This document shows positions 21,866 to 33,300 of a stretch of 64,000 nucleotides of DNA, in pieces. A program made the position numbers and the translations under genes. Source of the stretch: Azolla caroliniana (taxonomy: Eukaryota > Polypodiophyta). Where the stretch lies: NCBI GenBank assembly GCA_043228905.1, contig JBHGNT010000008.1, forward strand, positions 6,882,001-6,946,000, in the 5' to 3' direction. The notes under the pieces were generated by a model that was not told the DNA's origin, searched no databases, and worked only from the letters and a program-made list of their open reading frames with translations. The first letter of the stretch is position 1. Each line of letters starts with the position of its first letter.

Positions 21866-23713
21866 CCTGGCACGCCCGTGGGACCATGCATTGCACGTCA
21901 TACCCACAAGCCCATGCCAAAAATTCGTTGACCGGAAACTCCATCGGTCTTCTCTTGACGGTCGGAAATCCCTCGACCGGATTACTGCTCTACGATCAAT
22001 AACTTCGATCGGAGCTGGCTTGACACGAACCTTCTCGTTCAGTCAGCATATCGCACGATTGAATCACACATAACAATCGACAACGGTTTGGTTTGGTTTG
22101 GTTCGATTTGAGAGGGTCCAAACCAAACCGTTTAATTTTTTTGAAACCTAAACCAAACCAAACCGTGAAACTGTTAAACCGAACCAGTAAACCTTTTTCA
22201 AACCATCAAACCATTAAACCGTAAAAACCACAGTTTTGTGGTTCGGTTTCGGTTTTCAACATAGGTCAAATTTTTTATTTTTTATTTTTTATTTTTTAAA
22301 ATTTTTAACATTTCATTAAGGTCTAAAAATGAAAAGATTCTTTAAAACCAAATTTCAAAATTTTTTATATTTTTTTTTAAAATTTTACAAAAAATTTTTT
22401 AAAATTTAAAAATTAAAAATAAAAAACCGTTAAACCGTTTAAACCGTGGTTTTTGACTATTCACTCTCTATTCTATTGACACTACGCCGATTGTCTCTTC
22501 GCCGGTTGTTCTCAGCCACGTCTCTCGGCCATCTCTCAATCGTCTCGCAGTTGTCCCTCGGTTAGCGCTTGTTCGACTGGCTCTCAGCGGGTTCTCGGCC
22601 CTCTCACGCGGCCGTGTCTTGGCCATAACTCAGCCCCTTCTTGGTTGTGACATACTCTCAGTCGTGTTGTACTCTCGGCCCTTTCTTGGTCATGCCGCAC
22701 TCTCGGCCCTTTCTAGGTCGTGGCTACACCATCTCGTGGCTGTCACTCGGCTTCTCGGCCGATCCTCTGGTTCACGGCTGCTTTCTCGGTCATGCTTGGG
22801 CCGACTCTCGGCTTCTTGGCCATGGCTGGGCCATCTCATGGCTATCGCTCGGCTTCTTGACCAATTCTTTGGTTCACGGCAGCTTTCTCGGTTGTGCTTG
22901 GGCCGAATCTTGGCTTCTCAGCCGTGGTTGGGTTTATTTGTGGCTGTTTTGGTTTTCGGTTGATTGTCTGATGTCGGTCATCTTCATCTAGATGGTTGCC
23001 GAACCATCTGTAGGGCCAGCCTGATCTGGTGGGCTGAACTCTCTAGCTCTCTCAGTTGGGCGACCTCTTCTCAACTGCTTTCCAAGCCGTCTCCCAGGCA
23101 ACACTTGCTCGGTCGGCGCTCAGATTACATTTCTGTTTTGTTCGCTTTCTCTTTTGCTTCCTCATATTCTTCCAACATGCTCCCAAATCCATTTTCCATG
23201 AGTTGAAAAACAACAGAATACTTCCTCTTCACGACTTCCACGTCTCCATGGTGATTCACTCCCATGACTGTGTCTAGCTTCTTTTTGAAAGTCTTCATGT
23301 TTAACTTGGAGATTCAAAGTGGAGAGAAGAAGGTTGAAGATGCACACATACAACATAGACAAACATGAACCTAGAGACATAGAGAGCTAAACACATAGAG
23401 ACGAACTTTGGGGTGGCTAGGGTTTTTGGCAGAGAGAGTATCGAAAAGGGGAGGAGGTTGAAAGGCCATGTCCATCAGGCCTTAGATACATTAGAAATAG
23501 AAGCAAGAGAAATCTTCATTGCCATCGCAGATTGGCTCTCAACAGAGAGTCCATACACACCACTTTCTAACACAAAGACACAAACACGCAGAGAAGGAGA
23601 CAGACACAAGAGAGATTAGTGATGGAGACAGAAGGAGACAGAGAGATTAGTGATGGAGACAGAGAAGGAGAGAGACTTCTTCTCAAGGGGGGTAGGCCGT
23701 AGAGCGTGCCATG

Positions 23714-24058
23714 TGTTTAAAGGTGGGGGGGTGGAGCCCATCTTGGCTCCACCTCCCCTCCCAAGGGGGTTCAAATGTGAGGGGAGAGAGGGAAAGATGC
23801 ACAGAGAGAGTGAGTGAGTGAGAGAGAGAGAATTGAGACAAACACGATTTGAGGGTAATTTCAATATTTTTTTCCTTTTTTTCCATGCCCTACAGGTGGG
23901 GTTTAAATAATACAAAATCTTATCATTATAAAAAGCCGAGTGAGGGTAGTTACACCTACTTACCCTACCTAACACTCACACATTCACATTTCATATTACA
24001 CCTTACACACCACATTCCACATTACACCTAACCCTCCCGTACACCTATACGGGTAACA
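23714..24058 (+). repeat. 3' LTR of the non-autonomous element
   Basis: 345 bp. It is longer than the 5' copy mainly through an expanded gagtgagtgagtgagagag tract near 23805-23830, with scattered substitutions, so the insertion is not recent. Confidence 0.85.
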
Positions 24059-24265
24059 CTAACTATATTTATACTCCATATACAATATGGGCTATTTATA
24101 AACATATTCCTAATGGACATATCTAGGCTATTTACAAATATAGCCCCTATTCGTCTATGAGCCGAATCGATTCACTTTCGATTTTCAGCTAGTCGATTTT
24201 TCGGTCGAGGCCGATACTAATTCACCTCGTGCTCTTCCCATATGGAGGGACTGATTTTCCCAACA

Positions 24266-26453
24266 AAATCCCCCTTCATTTCAGCATGGGGTCCATCACG
24301 CATTCTTCTTTTTTGTTGATAGCACCTTCGTTAGCTTATCCGATCCGTTGTCGTTTGTGTGAACCTTTACTAGAGAAAACTCATTTTCTTCTACTCGCTC
24401 TCGGAGCCAATGGTATCTCCTCTAGATGTGCTTGGTCCTTGAGTGGTAGGCGGCATTCTTCGCAAGGTGGATGGCACTTTGGTTGTCGAAGTAGAGTCGG
24501 AATTCTTCTTGCAGAATTCCCAACTCACCAATAAACTCCTTCATCCATATGACTTCCTTGTTGGCGTCAACGATAGCCATGTATTCAACTTCTATGGTCA
24601 ACAGAGCCGCAGCCTTCTACAACCTCGACTACTAGGAAATGGCTCCCCTTGCAAACATTATCACATATCCGGAGATGGACCAACTAGTATGCATCAGTCG
24701 ACATGTCCGAATCAATGAATCCTTCTAATGTGGGGTTACCCAAACTTAATCGGAGGCACACACTCAAGGTGCCTCTCAAGTACCGAAATATCCATTTTAC
24801 CGTGGCCCAATGCTCCTTTCCGGGGTTGCTCATGAACCGGTTGACTACTCCAACAACATAAGCAATGTCTGACCTAGTGCACACCATTGCATACATTAGG
24901 CTTCCGACTGTTGAGGCATATGGGATCTTGTTCATCTCAGCTTTTTCCGCTTTCGTCTTCGGACATTGGCCTCTGTTCAGCTTACAGTGTCGAGCCGACC
25001 GGTTTTGCGTTTTCCACACTGAATCTCTAGAGCACCGTCGTCACATACTTCTCTTGTGACAACCACAACAATCTCTTTGTCCTATCTCAAACAATGTGCA
25101 TTCCCAGGATTTTCTTTGCCGAACCCATATCCTTCATCAGAAATGATTGCTCAGGGTCGTCTTCAAACTTCCGATTTTCTTCGGGTCTTGTCCGACAATT
25201 AGCATGTCATCAAAATACAACAGGAGGATGAGAGAATCTCCTCCATCATATTTCTTAACAAAGACACAGTGATCGGCTTGTGTCTTCAAGTTGTTGAATC
25301 CATGATCCACCATGAAGGATTCAAATTTTCGATACCATTGTTGGGGGCTTGGTTCAATCCTTACAAGATCTTTCTCAATCGGCATACCAAGTTCTCCTTT
25401 CCTTTTTCCACAAATCCTTCTAGTTGCTGCATGTAGATCTCTTCCTCTAGATTACCATACAAAAACGTCATCATGACATCCAATTGTTTGACTTCGAGAT
25501 CCATGTTGGCTGCTATGCCCAACACCGTTTGGATGGATGTCATCATCACTACCGGGGCAAATATTTTGTCGAAATCCACACCATTCTTCTGCCGAAAGCC
25601 TTTCACCACGATTTGGGCCTTGTATCTCGGTGGATTTCCACCATCTCCCGGTTTCAACTAGTATACCCACTTATTTCAGAGTGCCTTATTTCCTTTCAGC
25701 AATTCCATCAGTTTAGATGTGTGGTTCTCATGCAGCGAATACATCTCATCCTACATGGCACTCAACCACTTCCTATTGTGGGTGTGTCTCTTTGCTTCTT
25801 CAAAGATTTTCGACTCCTCCTCAATGGTTAACAATACACGTTCTTCATCCAAAAATCTATGTGGGGCCTTTCTCTCTCTCAGAGGGTATCCCCTTTCCTC
25901 TGTTTTCTTCAGTAGACTCGCTAGATCCTTTCTCTTCACCTTTGGCTAGTTCGTCGTCTAATTCGCAGTCAACTACTCATTCTTCGTCTTCAAATCCAAC
26001 TCCAACTCCCAATTGGTCTCCAACTGACCCAATTCCTTGTCTGAATTCAATCGGATCTTCATCTTCTTCAGTTGGGATGAGTGTATTCGACTTCTTCTTC
26101 TCCCAGTCAACAATTTTCTTCTCTTCCATAAAGACAATGTCTCAGCTCCGAACGACCTTCTTGTCGGCTAAGTCCCATAGCCGATAGCTGAATTCATTGT
26201 CGCTGTATCTGAGAAAAATGCATGGTCAAGTTTTCGGATCCAATTTTCCTCTCTGGTCCTTAGCAACATGCATGTAGGCAAGACAACCAAACACCCTCAA
26301 ATGTCGGTACGAGACGTCTTTGCCGGCCCACACACTTTGTGGAATATTACCGTCCAAGGGTGCTAAGGGTGATTTGTTTATCACATACACCGTTGTCATT
26401 TGCGCCTTGGCGTAGAACGTCTTGGACAATTTTGCATGTGCAAGCATACTTCG
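24266..26453 (-). pseudogene. Copia-E pol (integrase C-terminus, RT, RNase H), degraded
   Basis: From right to left: the integrase end (26501-26226; SMLAHAKLSKTFYAKAQM, VINKSPLAPLDGN), RT (25657-25137; VVKGFRQKNGVDFDKIFAPV, then LILLLYFDDMLIVG, with Phe where relatives have Val before the catalytic Asp pair) and RNase H (25019-24684 and beyond; DSDMSTDA). Frameshifts and stops separate the blocks. It is most similar to the intact copia at 30375-34448. Confidence 0.8.
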
Positions 26454-27032
26454 TGTTAGGAATATGCCCCTCTTGTGCGAGGAGTTGATTGTTCGAGCCA
26501 AAAGTCGATGACAAGGAGAGTTGACATTGAGAATCGACTACAGAGTTGACATCATTGTATAAGTGATCCAATTCGAAGACATGACCGACTAGTCGGGCCG
26601 ACCGGATGGGCGACAACAAGGCCGACTAGTCAAGCCGACCATAGGAGTCGGTTAGTCAAATCGACTAGTCAACCAGTCGAGTCAACTGATTAATTGTTAC
26701 TATTATTACTATAATAATAGGAAATTATAATAATAGTAGGGGCTACATTTGTAGATAGCCCATATGGTGTGCTATCCGTGGGACAAAAGGCACGAGATGT
26801 GGAAAGAATCTTAAAGAAAGAGTGTGAAAATGAATGAGTAGGTCAAGTATGAAAAGAGGAAAAGAGTCGAGCACTAGTAGCCGAAGGGGAAGGTAACCGA
26901 AATACATGCAACCGTGAATAAAGGCCGAGGATCATGAAAGAGTAGTGGAAGTGCGACAAGAGGAGAGGAGGCTATATAAATCAAGAAGTAGCAAAAGCAA
27001 CAGAATATATATATATATATCCCTAATAAACG
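26454..27032 (+). repeat. Probable partial LTR of an unidentified family
   Basis: It starts TGTTAGGAATATGCCCC exactly where Copia-E coding sequence stops, and is cut at 27032 by another LTR. It holds repeated gactagtc palindromes (26585-26690), direct and inverted copies of ataataatag (26700-26740), and a TATA box (ggctatataaatc, near 26970) on the plus strand. I see no second copy in the window, so its identity as an LTR rests on the TG start, TATA position and junction. Confidence 0.45.
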
Positions 27033-28385
27033 TGTAAAGAATCGGATATGATTCTTGTGAAGCGGAAGAGATGTGAGTTATGTGTGTGTATGAGAGAGAG
27101 AGAGAGAGAGAGAGACAAGGAGTAAGATACAGACTATACGCAAGATAGATTGTATTAACAAAGGAGAAAGACTCAACATCATACAAGGTGGGAGGAGGGT
27201 GCTTTATATAGTCACCCTCTCTCTTCATTAACTACAAGACTCATGGAGCATGGGGAATGTGAAAGCTCATAAGTTATGTGTCATAGAATATGATTCTATG
27301 ACTCATACTAAATGCTAGAATACAAAGAGGTGACATAATGGTGACTCTTGACCGTTGGAGTGTCTATTCACTCTCAAGGTCAGTTCACACACTACACCAA
27401 GTTGAGCTTGATTCTCAACACGCCCCCTCAAGCTCAAGTCGGGTTGGTTTCAGACGGTATCTGAAATCTGCTTCGACTCGCATTCCGGAGTCCGCGTCGA
27501 CTCGCATTTATGCGGAGTTGCGGAATCCAAGCTCCAGCTTGCGTTGTGCGTAGTTGTGAAGTCTGTGCTTCGGCTTGTGTCTTTCTTCGCGGCTTTGAGC
27601 GGTAGATCGGCTCTTCGCGGCTTCGTTGCGCGGTTGCGGAATCCACGTGTTATTGCGTAAAGTGCGTGGTTTGCGGAATCCACGCATTATTGCAAATATG
27701 TGCGGTTTGCGGAATCCACACGTTATTGCGTAGCGTCTTCAGTATCTTTAGTACTCCCCCTCAAACTTGGCAGGTCAGGGATCATCAACCCAAGATCGGT
27801 CATAAATTTCCATAGCTTGTCAGCTCCTAAGGCTTTAGTGAAGATGTCGTTCGTTTGAAGATTGGTGCTAATGTGTTGTAGGTCGACATCGCTAGCTAGA
27901 ACGCGCTCTCAGATGAAGTCATAGTGCACTTCGATGTGCTTTGTCCGCACGTGGAACACCGGGTTCCGAGCCAGATAGATACTGCTCATGTTGTCGCAGT
28001 AAAGGGAAGTAAGATCCTTGATGGGTACGCCCAGATCCTTGAGTATCCTTTTGAGCCATACGGCTTCACATGCGGCCATTGTCGCGCTCCTGTATTCCGG
28101 CTCTGTGCTCGAAAGAGCAACGGTTTGTTGCTTTTTGCTGCTCCAAGATATTGCTCCGCTACCGAGGGAGAAAACAAATCCGAAGGTTGATCTTCTATCG
28201 GCTTTGTAGCCGGCCCAATCGGCGTTTGTGTACCCCTCGAGTCGTATTGGCATCGTAGTCTTGTAGAGGATGCCGCAATCCATTGTGCTGCTTACGTATC
28301 GTAGAACTTGCTTAGCGCAATCCAAGTGAGTATCACGCGGTGTTTGTATGAATTGGCTAAGGAGACCAACCAGATAACTGAGATC
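27033..28385 (-). mobile_element. Copia-1-family 3' end (LTR plus RNase H)
   Basis: LTR 27033-27420 (388 bp, TGTAAAGAATCGG ... CTCAACA), polypurine tract (cgccccctcaagctc on plus), a 3' untranslated stretch with short repeats of 'gcggaatccac' (27620-27720), then the end of pol. The fragment stops at about 28385 against family-A internal sequence. The LTR relates to 2985-3387. Confidence 0.82.
27760..28385 (-). pseudogene. Copia RNase H domain fragment
   Basis: 28325-27909 reads LDCAKQVLRYVSS-like text (MDCAKQVLRYVSSTMDCGIL), then TNADWAGYKADRRSTFGFVF and KKQQTVALSSTEPEYRSA, the RNase H D/E motifs, and RTKHIEVHYDFI. A TGA at 27909 replaces an Arg codon before ERVL, and the frame continues to about 27770. 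The upstream RT is missing. Confidence 0.8.
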
Positions 28386-29098
28386 GGGTCGAGTGATCGT
28401 GAGGTAGATGCGACTCCTAATGAGAGATCGGGTCCTATGGGATCCTCACACCGATCCGGAGACACCGGCAGTTCAAGCCGACATGGCAACGTGAGACCGA
28501 GTGAGAAGGATGGTGGCGGCAGGAAACGGGACCCGGCGATGCAGGAAGAGCAGACCGGTAGTCGGCAAGGCCGGAGTTGACGGGGGCCGAACCCTTTCCA
28601 GCCGATTACGATTTCAGAAGGAAGTCGGTAAGGGGTAAGCACGGAGCGAAACAAGGAGCGTGTATTGGGGTCACCTAAGGACCGAAGAACGAACGCGCAT
28701 TCGGGAACGATAACGGCACTCAGGAAGAGCCTACAGAAGGCAGGCACGACGTAGAGATGATTGAACCAACGGGGGAACGCATGCAATACGCGAGGAGCGG
28801 CATCTAGCGAGCAATCAAAGTAACCGGGGGCAGGGGGGGTCTAATCGGAGGACATGCACAGCGAGTGAAGGAAGAGAGACCGGATCGGCAATGGTGTTCG
28901 GGAGGGCCAGTCGAAGAAGAAGGTGTGTGTGACGGACGTGGTGGATCAGATTGAGCCGACGGATCGGAGACGGTAAGGAGCCAGCAAGACGGTCGGGTGC
29001 CGGGAAGGCGGAGAACCCGGTTGATAACTGTCGCTGAAATCTCTCACCCTTTCTTTCTTGGCACGTACTGGTGGACGTGCGGTTTGGTGGGGGCGGAT
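28386..29098 (+). other. Family-A internal region, plus orientation
   Basis: Reverse-orientation match to the repeats at 5410-5520 (tcacaccgatccggagacac, gccgacatggcaacgtgaga). It ends in a polypurine tract (ggtttggtgggggcgga) directly before the LTR at 29099, so this is the 3' end of a plus-strand family-A element. No gene is recognised. Confidence 0.65.
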
Positions 29099-29745
29099 GT
29101 CGTGAAGATTTCCGGCTATAGTGTGAAACCGGGGTGGAATAGGACAAGTTGGTGGTGTGCAACATGTGCACATGTATAGTAGGAAAACAATGTATAGAAT
29201 AAAGGGGAGTATTGATCCCACATTGTAACGTTCCTCCCTCCTTGGGCTATAAAAGGAAGGGAGGGGTCTCTTGTATGGGGTTGCCCATTTTGTGTTAGAG
29301 GGTATACCGTTAGTTTACATTTAGGCAGTTTCTCTTATTCTCACTTCGTTCTAGAGTTTCATCTTGGTACTTCCCTCTCTTCTTCTTCTTCGTCGTGTGG
29401 GTGGAGAGTTCGTGTCAGTTTTGGCTTTGCTTCTACCCGGCCTCCTGTGCAAGACCCCGCTCAGCGCGACGAGCCTGAGAGCTCCCCGATTGGCAGCTTG
29501 GCAGCAGACTGCTGTTGTAACCTACCCTACCTCGGTCCAGCTCGAAGCCGGGGTTGTATCTTTCCCCCCTATAATATATATACTTATACCTGTCTGTGCA
29601 TATTGGTGTATTGGCAATGTCGGGAACATAGCCCTTGTTCCCTGTGCATAAGAGTCGGTGTCTTGCGCATGCTCTCTCTCTTTTGTCTCTTTCTCTCTCT
29701 CTCATGTTTGGTTGCCTCCGGGATGTGTCCAGAGTCAGTTTCTCA

Positions 29746-30364
29746 TGTAAGGAATAGGCCCTTCTATCCACCTTCTTATCTCGGCCACAACCGATTAATC
29801 GCGGATCAATGGAGCAGAAAATAGGAAACACACGTAGAAACAAAACGAAGAAACGCGAGTACACAAGGATTAACGTGGAAAACCCTAAACGGGGAAAAAC
29901 CACGGGAGTACAAGACTCCAAACAACACTATACAGAGAAGTATACAATGACGAGCTCCAAGGCGACGACCTTGAGCTCGCTGTCCTCGCCACAGGCGGCG
30001 GAAATACACAGAGGCGTCTACCTCTTTCTCTCTCGCGCTCTCTCTCTTTCTCTCTCTCACGGCTGCTCTCTCTTCACTCCTCTAAAGTGGAAAAACAGAA
30101 AAATGAGAAGCAACACCAAAACTATTTGCCCTAAGTCATATTTATACATATATGACTTTAGGGCTATTTACAACTATAGCCTCAGGGGCCCATAACGAAC
30201 ATATTCACGGATATGTCCCTGCATCCGGATTGCTCTCCGGGTACATTCATCATCCGGCACCGAAGCCGGGGTCTTCGTCATCCGGATCCGAAACCGAAAC
30301 CGGGCTCGTCGGCATTCATCTCCGACATCCGACCATCCCATCCGAAGGGACCGTAATCCCAACA
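29746..30364 (-). repeat. 3' LTR of the intact copia
   Basis: 619 bp, TGTAAGGAATAGG ... ATCCCAACA. A minus-strand TATA box (TATAAATA) lies near 30134-30141, followed downstream by CT/GA-rich leader sequence and the accctaaacggggaaaaacc motif widespread in plant copia LTRs. Confidence 0.93.
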
Positions 30365-30374
30365 AACTCCCCCT

Positions 30375-33300
30375 TCACTTCGGCATGGGATGTCTCTCCA
30401 ATCCGATCCTCTTCCGGCATGCTTCCAGCTTGTCGGGTGTGAGCACCTTGGTCAGCATATCCGACCCGTTCTCGTCGGTGTGGATCTTCGTCAGCACGAA
30501 CTCCTTGTCTTCTATCCTTTCCCGGATCCAGTGATATCTTCGCTGGATGTGCTTCGTCCGGGAGTGATAGGCTGCGTTCTTCGCAAGGTGGATGGCACTC
30601 TGACTGTCGCAGTAGAGTCGGTACTCCTCTTGCCGGATACCGAGCTCTCTAATGAAGTCCTTCATCCATATTATTTCCTTGCCGGCTTCAACAGCCGCCA
30701 TGTACTCCGCCTCCGTGGTTGACAACGCAACCGTCTTCTGCAGCCTCGACTGCCACGAAACAGCTCCCCCTGCATACGTCATCACATACCCTGATGTGGA
30801 CCGGCTGGTATCTGCATCAGCCGACATATCAGAATCAGTAAAGCCTTCGAGTTCGGGCTTACCGGAGCCGAATCGGAGGCACACGTTTGCCGTGCCCTTC
30901 AGGTATCGGAGTATCCACTTGACCGCGTTCCAGTGCTCTTTGCCGGGATTGCTCATGTACCGGCTCACCACTCCGACTGCATATCCTATGTCCGGTCTCG
31001 TACACACCATGGCGTACATCAAGCTCCCGACGGCTGAGGCATACGGCACTTCCATCATATCCTCCTTTTCAGCCTTTGTCTTGGGACTTTGCTTGCTGGT
31101 CAGCTTGCAGTTTGCCGGGAGGGTCGATCCGACCGGTCTTGCTTCCGACATGTTGAACCGTTGAAGCACCTTTGTCACGTACTTCTCCTGTGACAGCCAC
31201 AACTGCTTCTTCTTCCGGTCCCGGATGATGTGCATCCCTAGTATTTGCCTCGCCGGACCCAGGTCCTTCATTGAGAAGGTTCGGTGAAGAGCCTTCTTCA
31301 GCATCCGTATCTTGACCTGGTCCCGTCCGACGATCAACATGTCGTCCACGTACAGGAGGAGTATTAGAGAGTCTCCTCCTTCGAACTTCTTCACAAACAC
31401 GCAGTGGTCGGACTGCGTTTTGAGGTACCCTTCGTCGGTCATGAAGGAGTCGAACTTCCGGTACCATTGCCGGGGAGCCTGCTTCAGTCCGTAAAGGCTC
31501 TTCTTCAATCGGCATACCAGGTGCTCCTTCCCTTTCTTCTCGAATCCTTCCGGTTGCTGCATGTAGATCTCTTCATCGAGGTCACCGTGAAGGAATGCCG
31601 TCTTCACGTCCATCTGTTCTACCTCGAGGTCCATGCTTGCCGCTATGCTTAGCACCGTCCGGATGGAGGTCATCTTCACTACCGGGGCAAATATCTCGTC
31701 GAAGTCGACGCCCTTCTTTTGCTGAAACCCCTTCACCACGATCCTGGCTTTGTATCTCGGGGGGTTTCCGGCATCTCCCGGTTTCAGCTTGAACACCCAC
31801 TTGTTTCGAAGTGCCCGCTTTCCCTTCGGCAACTCCACAAGTTCATATGTGTGGTTCTCATGCAGGGAATCCATCTCGTCCTGCATGGCACTCAACCACC
31901 TGCGGCTCTGGGTGTCATGCTTCGCTTCTTCAAAGCTCTCCGGCTCCCCCTCATCGGTTAGCAGCACGTGCTCTGGTTCCGGAAATCTCCGGGGGGCCCT
32001 TCTCTCTCTTAGAGGATATCTCCGTTCCGGAGCTTCGGTAACCGGTTCTTCCGATTCTTCTTCATCCGAGACCATTTCGGGATCGGGGCCGGTTCCGGTA
32101 TCATTTTCATCTTCTTCGGCCAGTTCTGTGTCTTCACTGTCTTCGGCCGGATCCTCGAGTGCTAACCGGTCCCTTGCCGGTCGGGACTGCTCCTCGTAGA
32201 GTTGATCCTCACCGGTCGACTTGGAGCTCTTCATCTTCTTCTCCGACTCCCAGTCGGCGAGCGTCTTGTTCTCCATGAAGATGATATCACGACTCCGGAA
32301 TATCTTCTTGTCGACCGGGTCCCATACTCGGTAGCCGAACTCGTCGTCGCCGTAACCGAGGAATATGCATGGCCGGGTCTTCGGATCTAGCTTTCCTCTC
32401 CGGTCCTTTGCCACATGCACGTATGCGAGACACCCGAACACCTTCAGATGCCGGTAGGACACTTCCTTACCAGTCCACACTTTCTGCGGCGTGTCTCCGT
32501 CCAAAGGTACTGAGGGTGATCTGTTTATCACGTATGTCGCCGTCGACATTGCCTCAGCCCAAAACCCCTTGGGTAATTTCGCATGCGCCAGCATACTCCG
32601 GACCCGCTCCATTATGGTCCGGTTCATCCTCTCGGCCAGCCCGTTCAGTTCCGGCGTCTTCGGCACAGTAAACTCGAGTCGGATTCCCTTCGAGCGACAG
32701 TACTCCTGGAACTGCCCTCGGTATTCCCCTCCGTTATCCGCTCGTATCGCTTTCAGCTTCTTGCCGGATTCTCTTTCCACTCTCGCATGGAGTTCTTTGA
32801 AGACGGACAACACTTGGTCCTTTGTCTTCATCGGTGCCGTCCACAGTTTTCGGCTATGATCATCGATGAATGTTACGAAGTACTGGGCTCCGCCATGTGA
32901 CTTCGTCTCTACCTGACACACGTCAGTGTGCACCAACTCCAATGGTGTGCTACGTCTCGTCGGTGGCCTTGAGTGGAAGGAGGTTCGGTTCTGCTTACCG
33001 GCCAGGCAATCGGTGCACTTCTCCAGGTGCACGTGCTTCACTGGGATGAGGTTGTCTTCTGCAAGCCTCTTCATCCCCTTCTCACTCATGTGGCACAGTC
33101 TTTTGTGCCACAGCTCACCGGCAGTGTCGGCTGCCACATTCAGCTCTTCCGGACATAACCGGGCATTCATCAGGTACAGTGTGTTGACCTTCCGGGCCCG
33201 AACCACTATCAAGCTCCCCTTGCTGAACTTCATGACACCGTTCCGGATGCTACCCGTGTAGCCTTCATCATCTAGCCTCCCGGCCGAAATCAGGTTCAAT

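Larger units (their letters stand above)
21542..24058 (+). mobile_element. Non-autonomous LTR retrotransposon (LARD/TRIM-like), TSD CTAAC
   Basis: Direct LTRs at 21542-21865 (324 bp) and 23714-24058 (345 bp), both TGTTTA ... GGTAACA, flanked by CTAAC at 21537-21541 and 24059-24063. Two bases after the left LTR comes TGGCACGCCCGTGGGACC (21868-21885), a primer-binding-site-like sequence; before the right LTR comes the purine run aaggggggtagg. The internal region has no gag or pol. It holds an AT-rich tract with repeated aaccgttaaacc and ggtttggtttgg motifs (22080-22450) and imperfect 'ctcggcc'-type repeats (22480-22960). It is inserted in the Copia-E LTR. Confidence 0.88.
21187..26453 (-). mobile_element. 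Ty1/copia element Copia-E, 3' half, with a nested LTR element
   Basis: Minus-strand copia. Its 3' LTR runs from about 21187 (TGTAGAGAATCGATTGG) to 24265 (cccaaca) and is split by the 2.5-kb element at 21542-24058. A polypurine tract (aatcccccttcatt on plus) and degraded pol follow to 26453, where an unrelated LTR begins. The LTR shares with Copia-B, Copia-C and the intact copia the segment resembling 'gggaaaacccggaaaggg', a motif common in plant copia LTRs. The start at 21187 is approximate. Confidence 0.72.

Noticed and set aside
22619-22991. Overlapping 114- and 116-codon plus-strand frames
   Set aside because: They come from imperfect 'ctcggcc'-type repeats inside a non-autonomous element; no domain and two frames are equally open.
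29809-30195. 128-codon plus-strand frame repeated at 34541-34927
   Set aside because: It is within the two LTRs of the copia and is duplicated only because the LTRs are duplicated.
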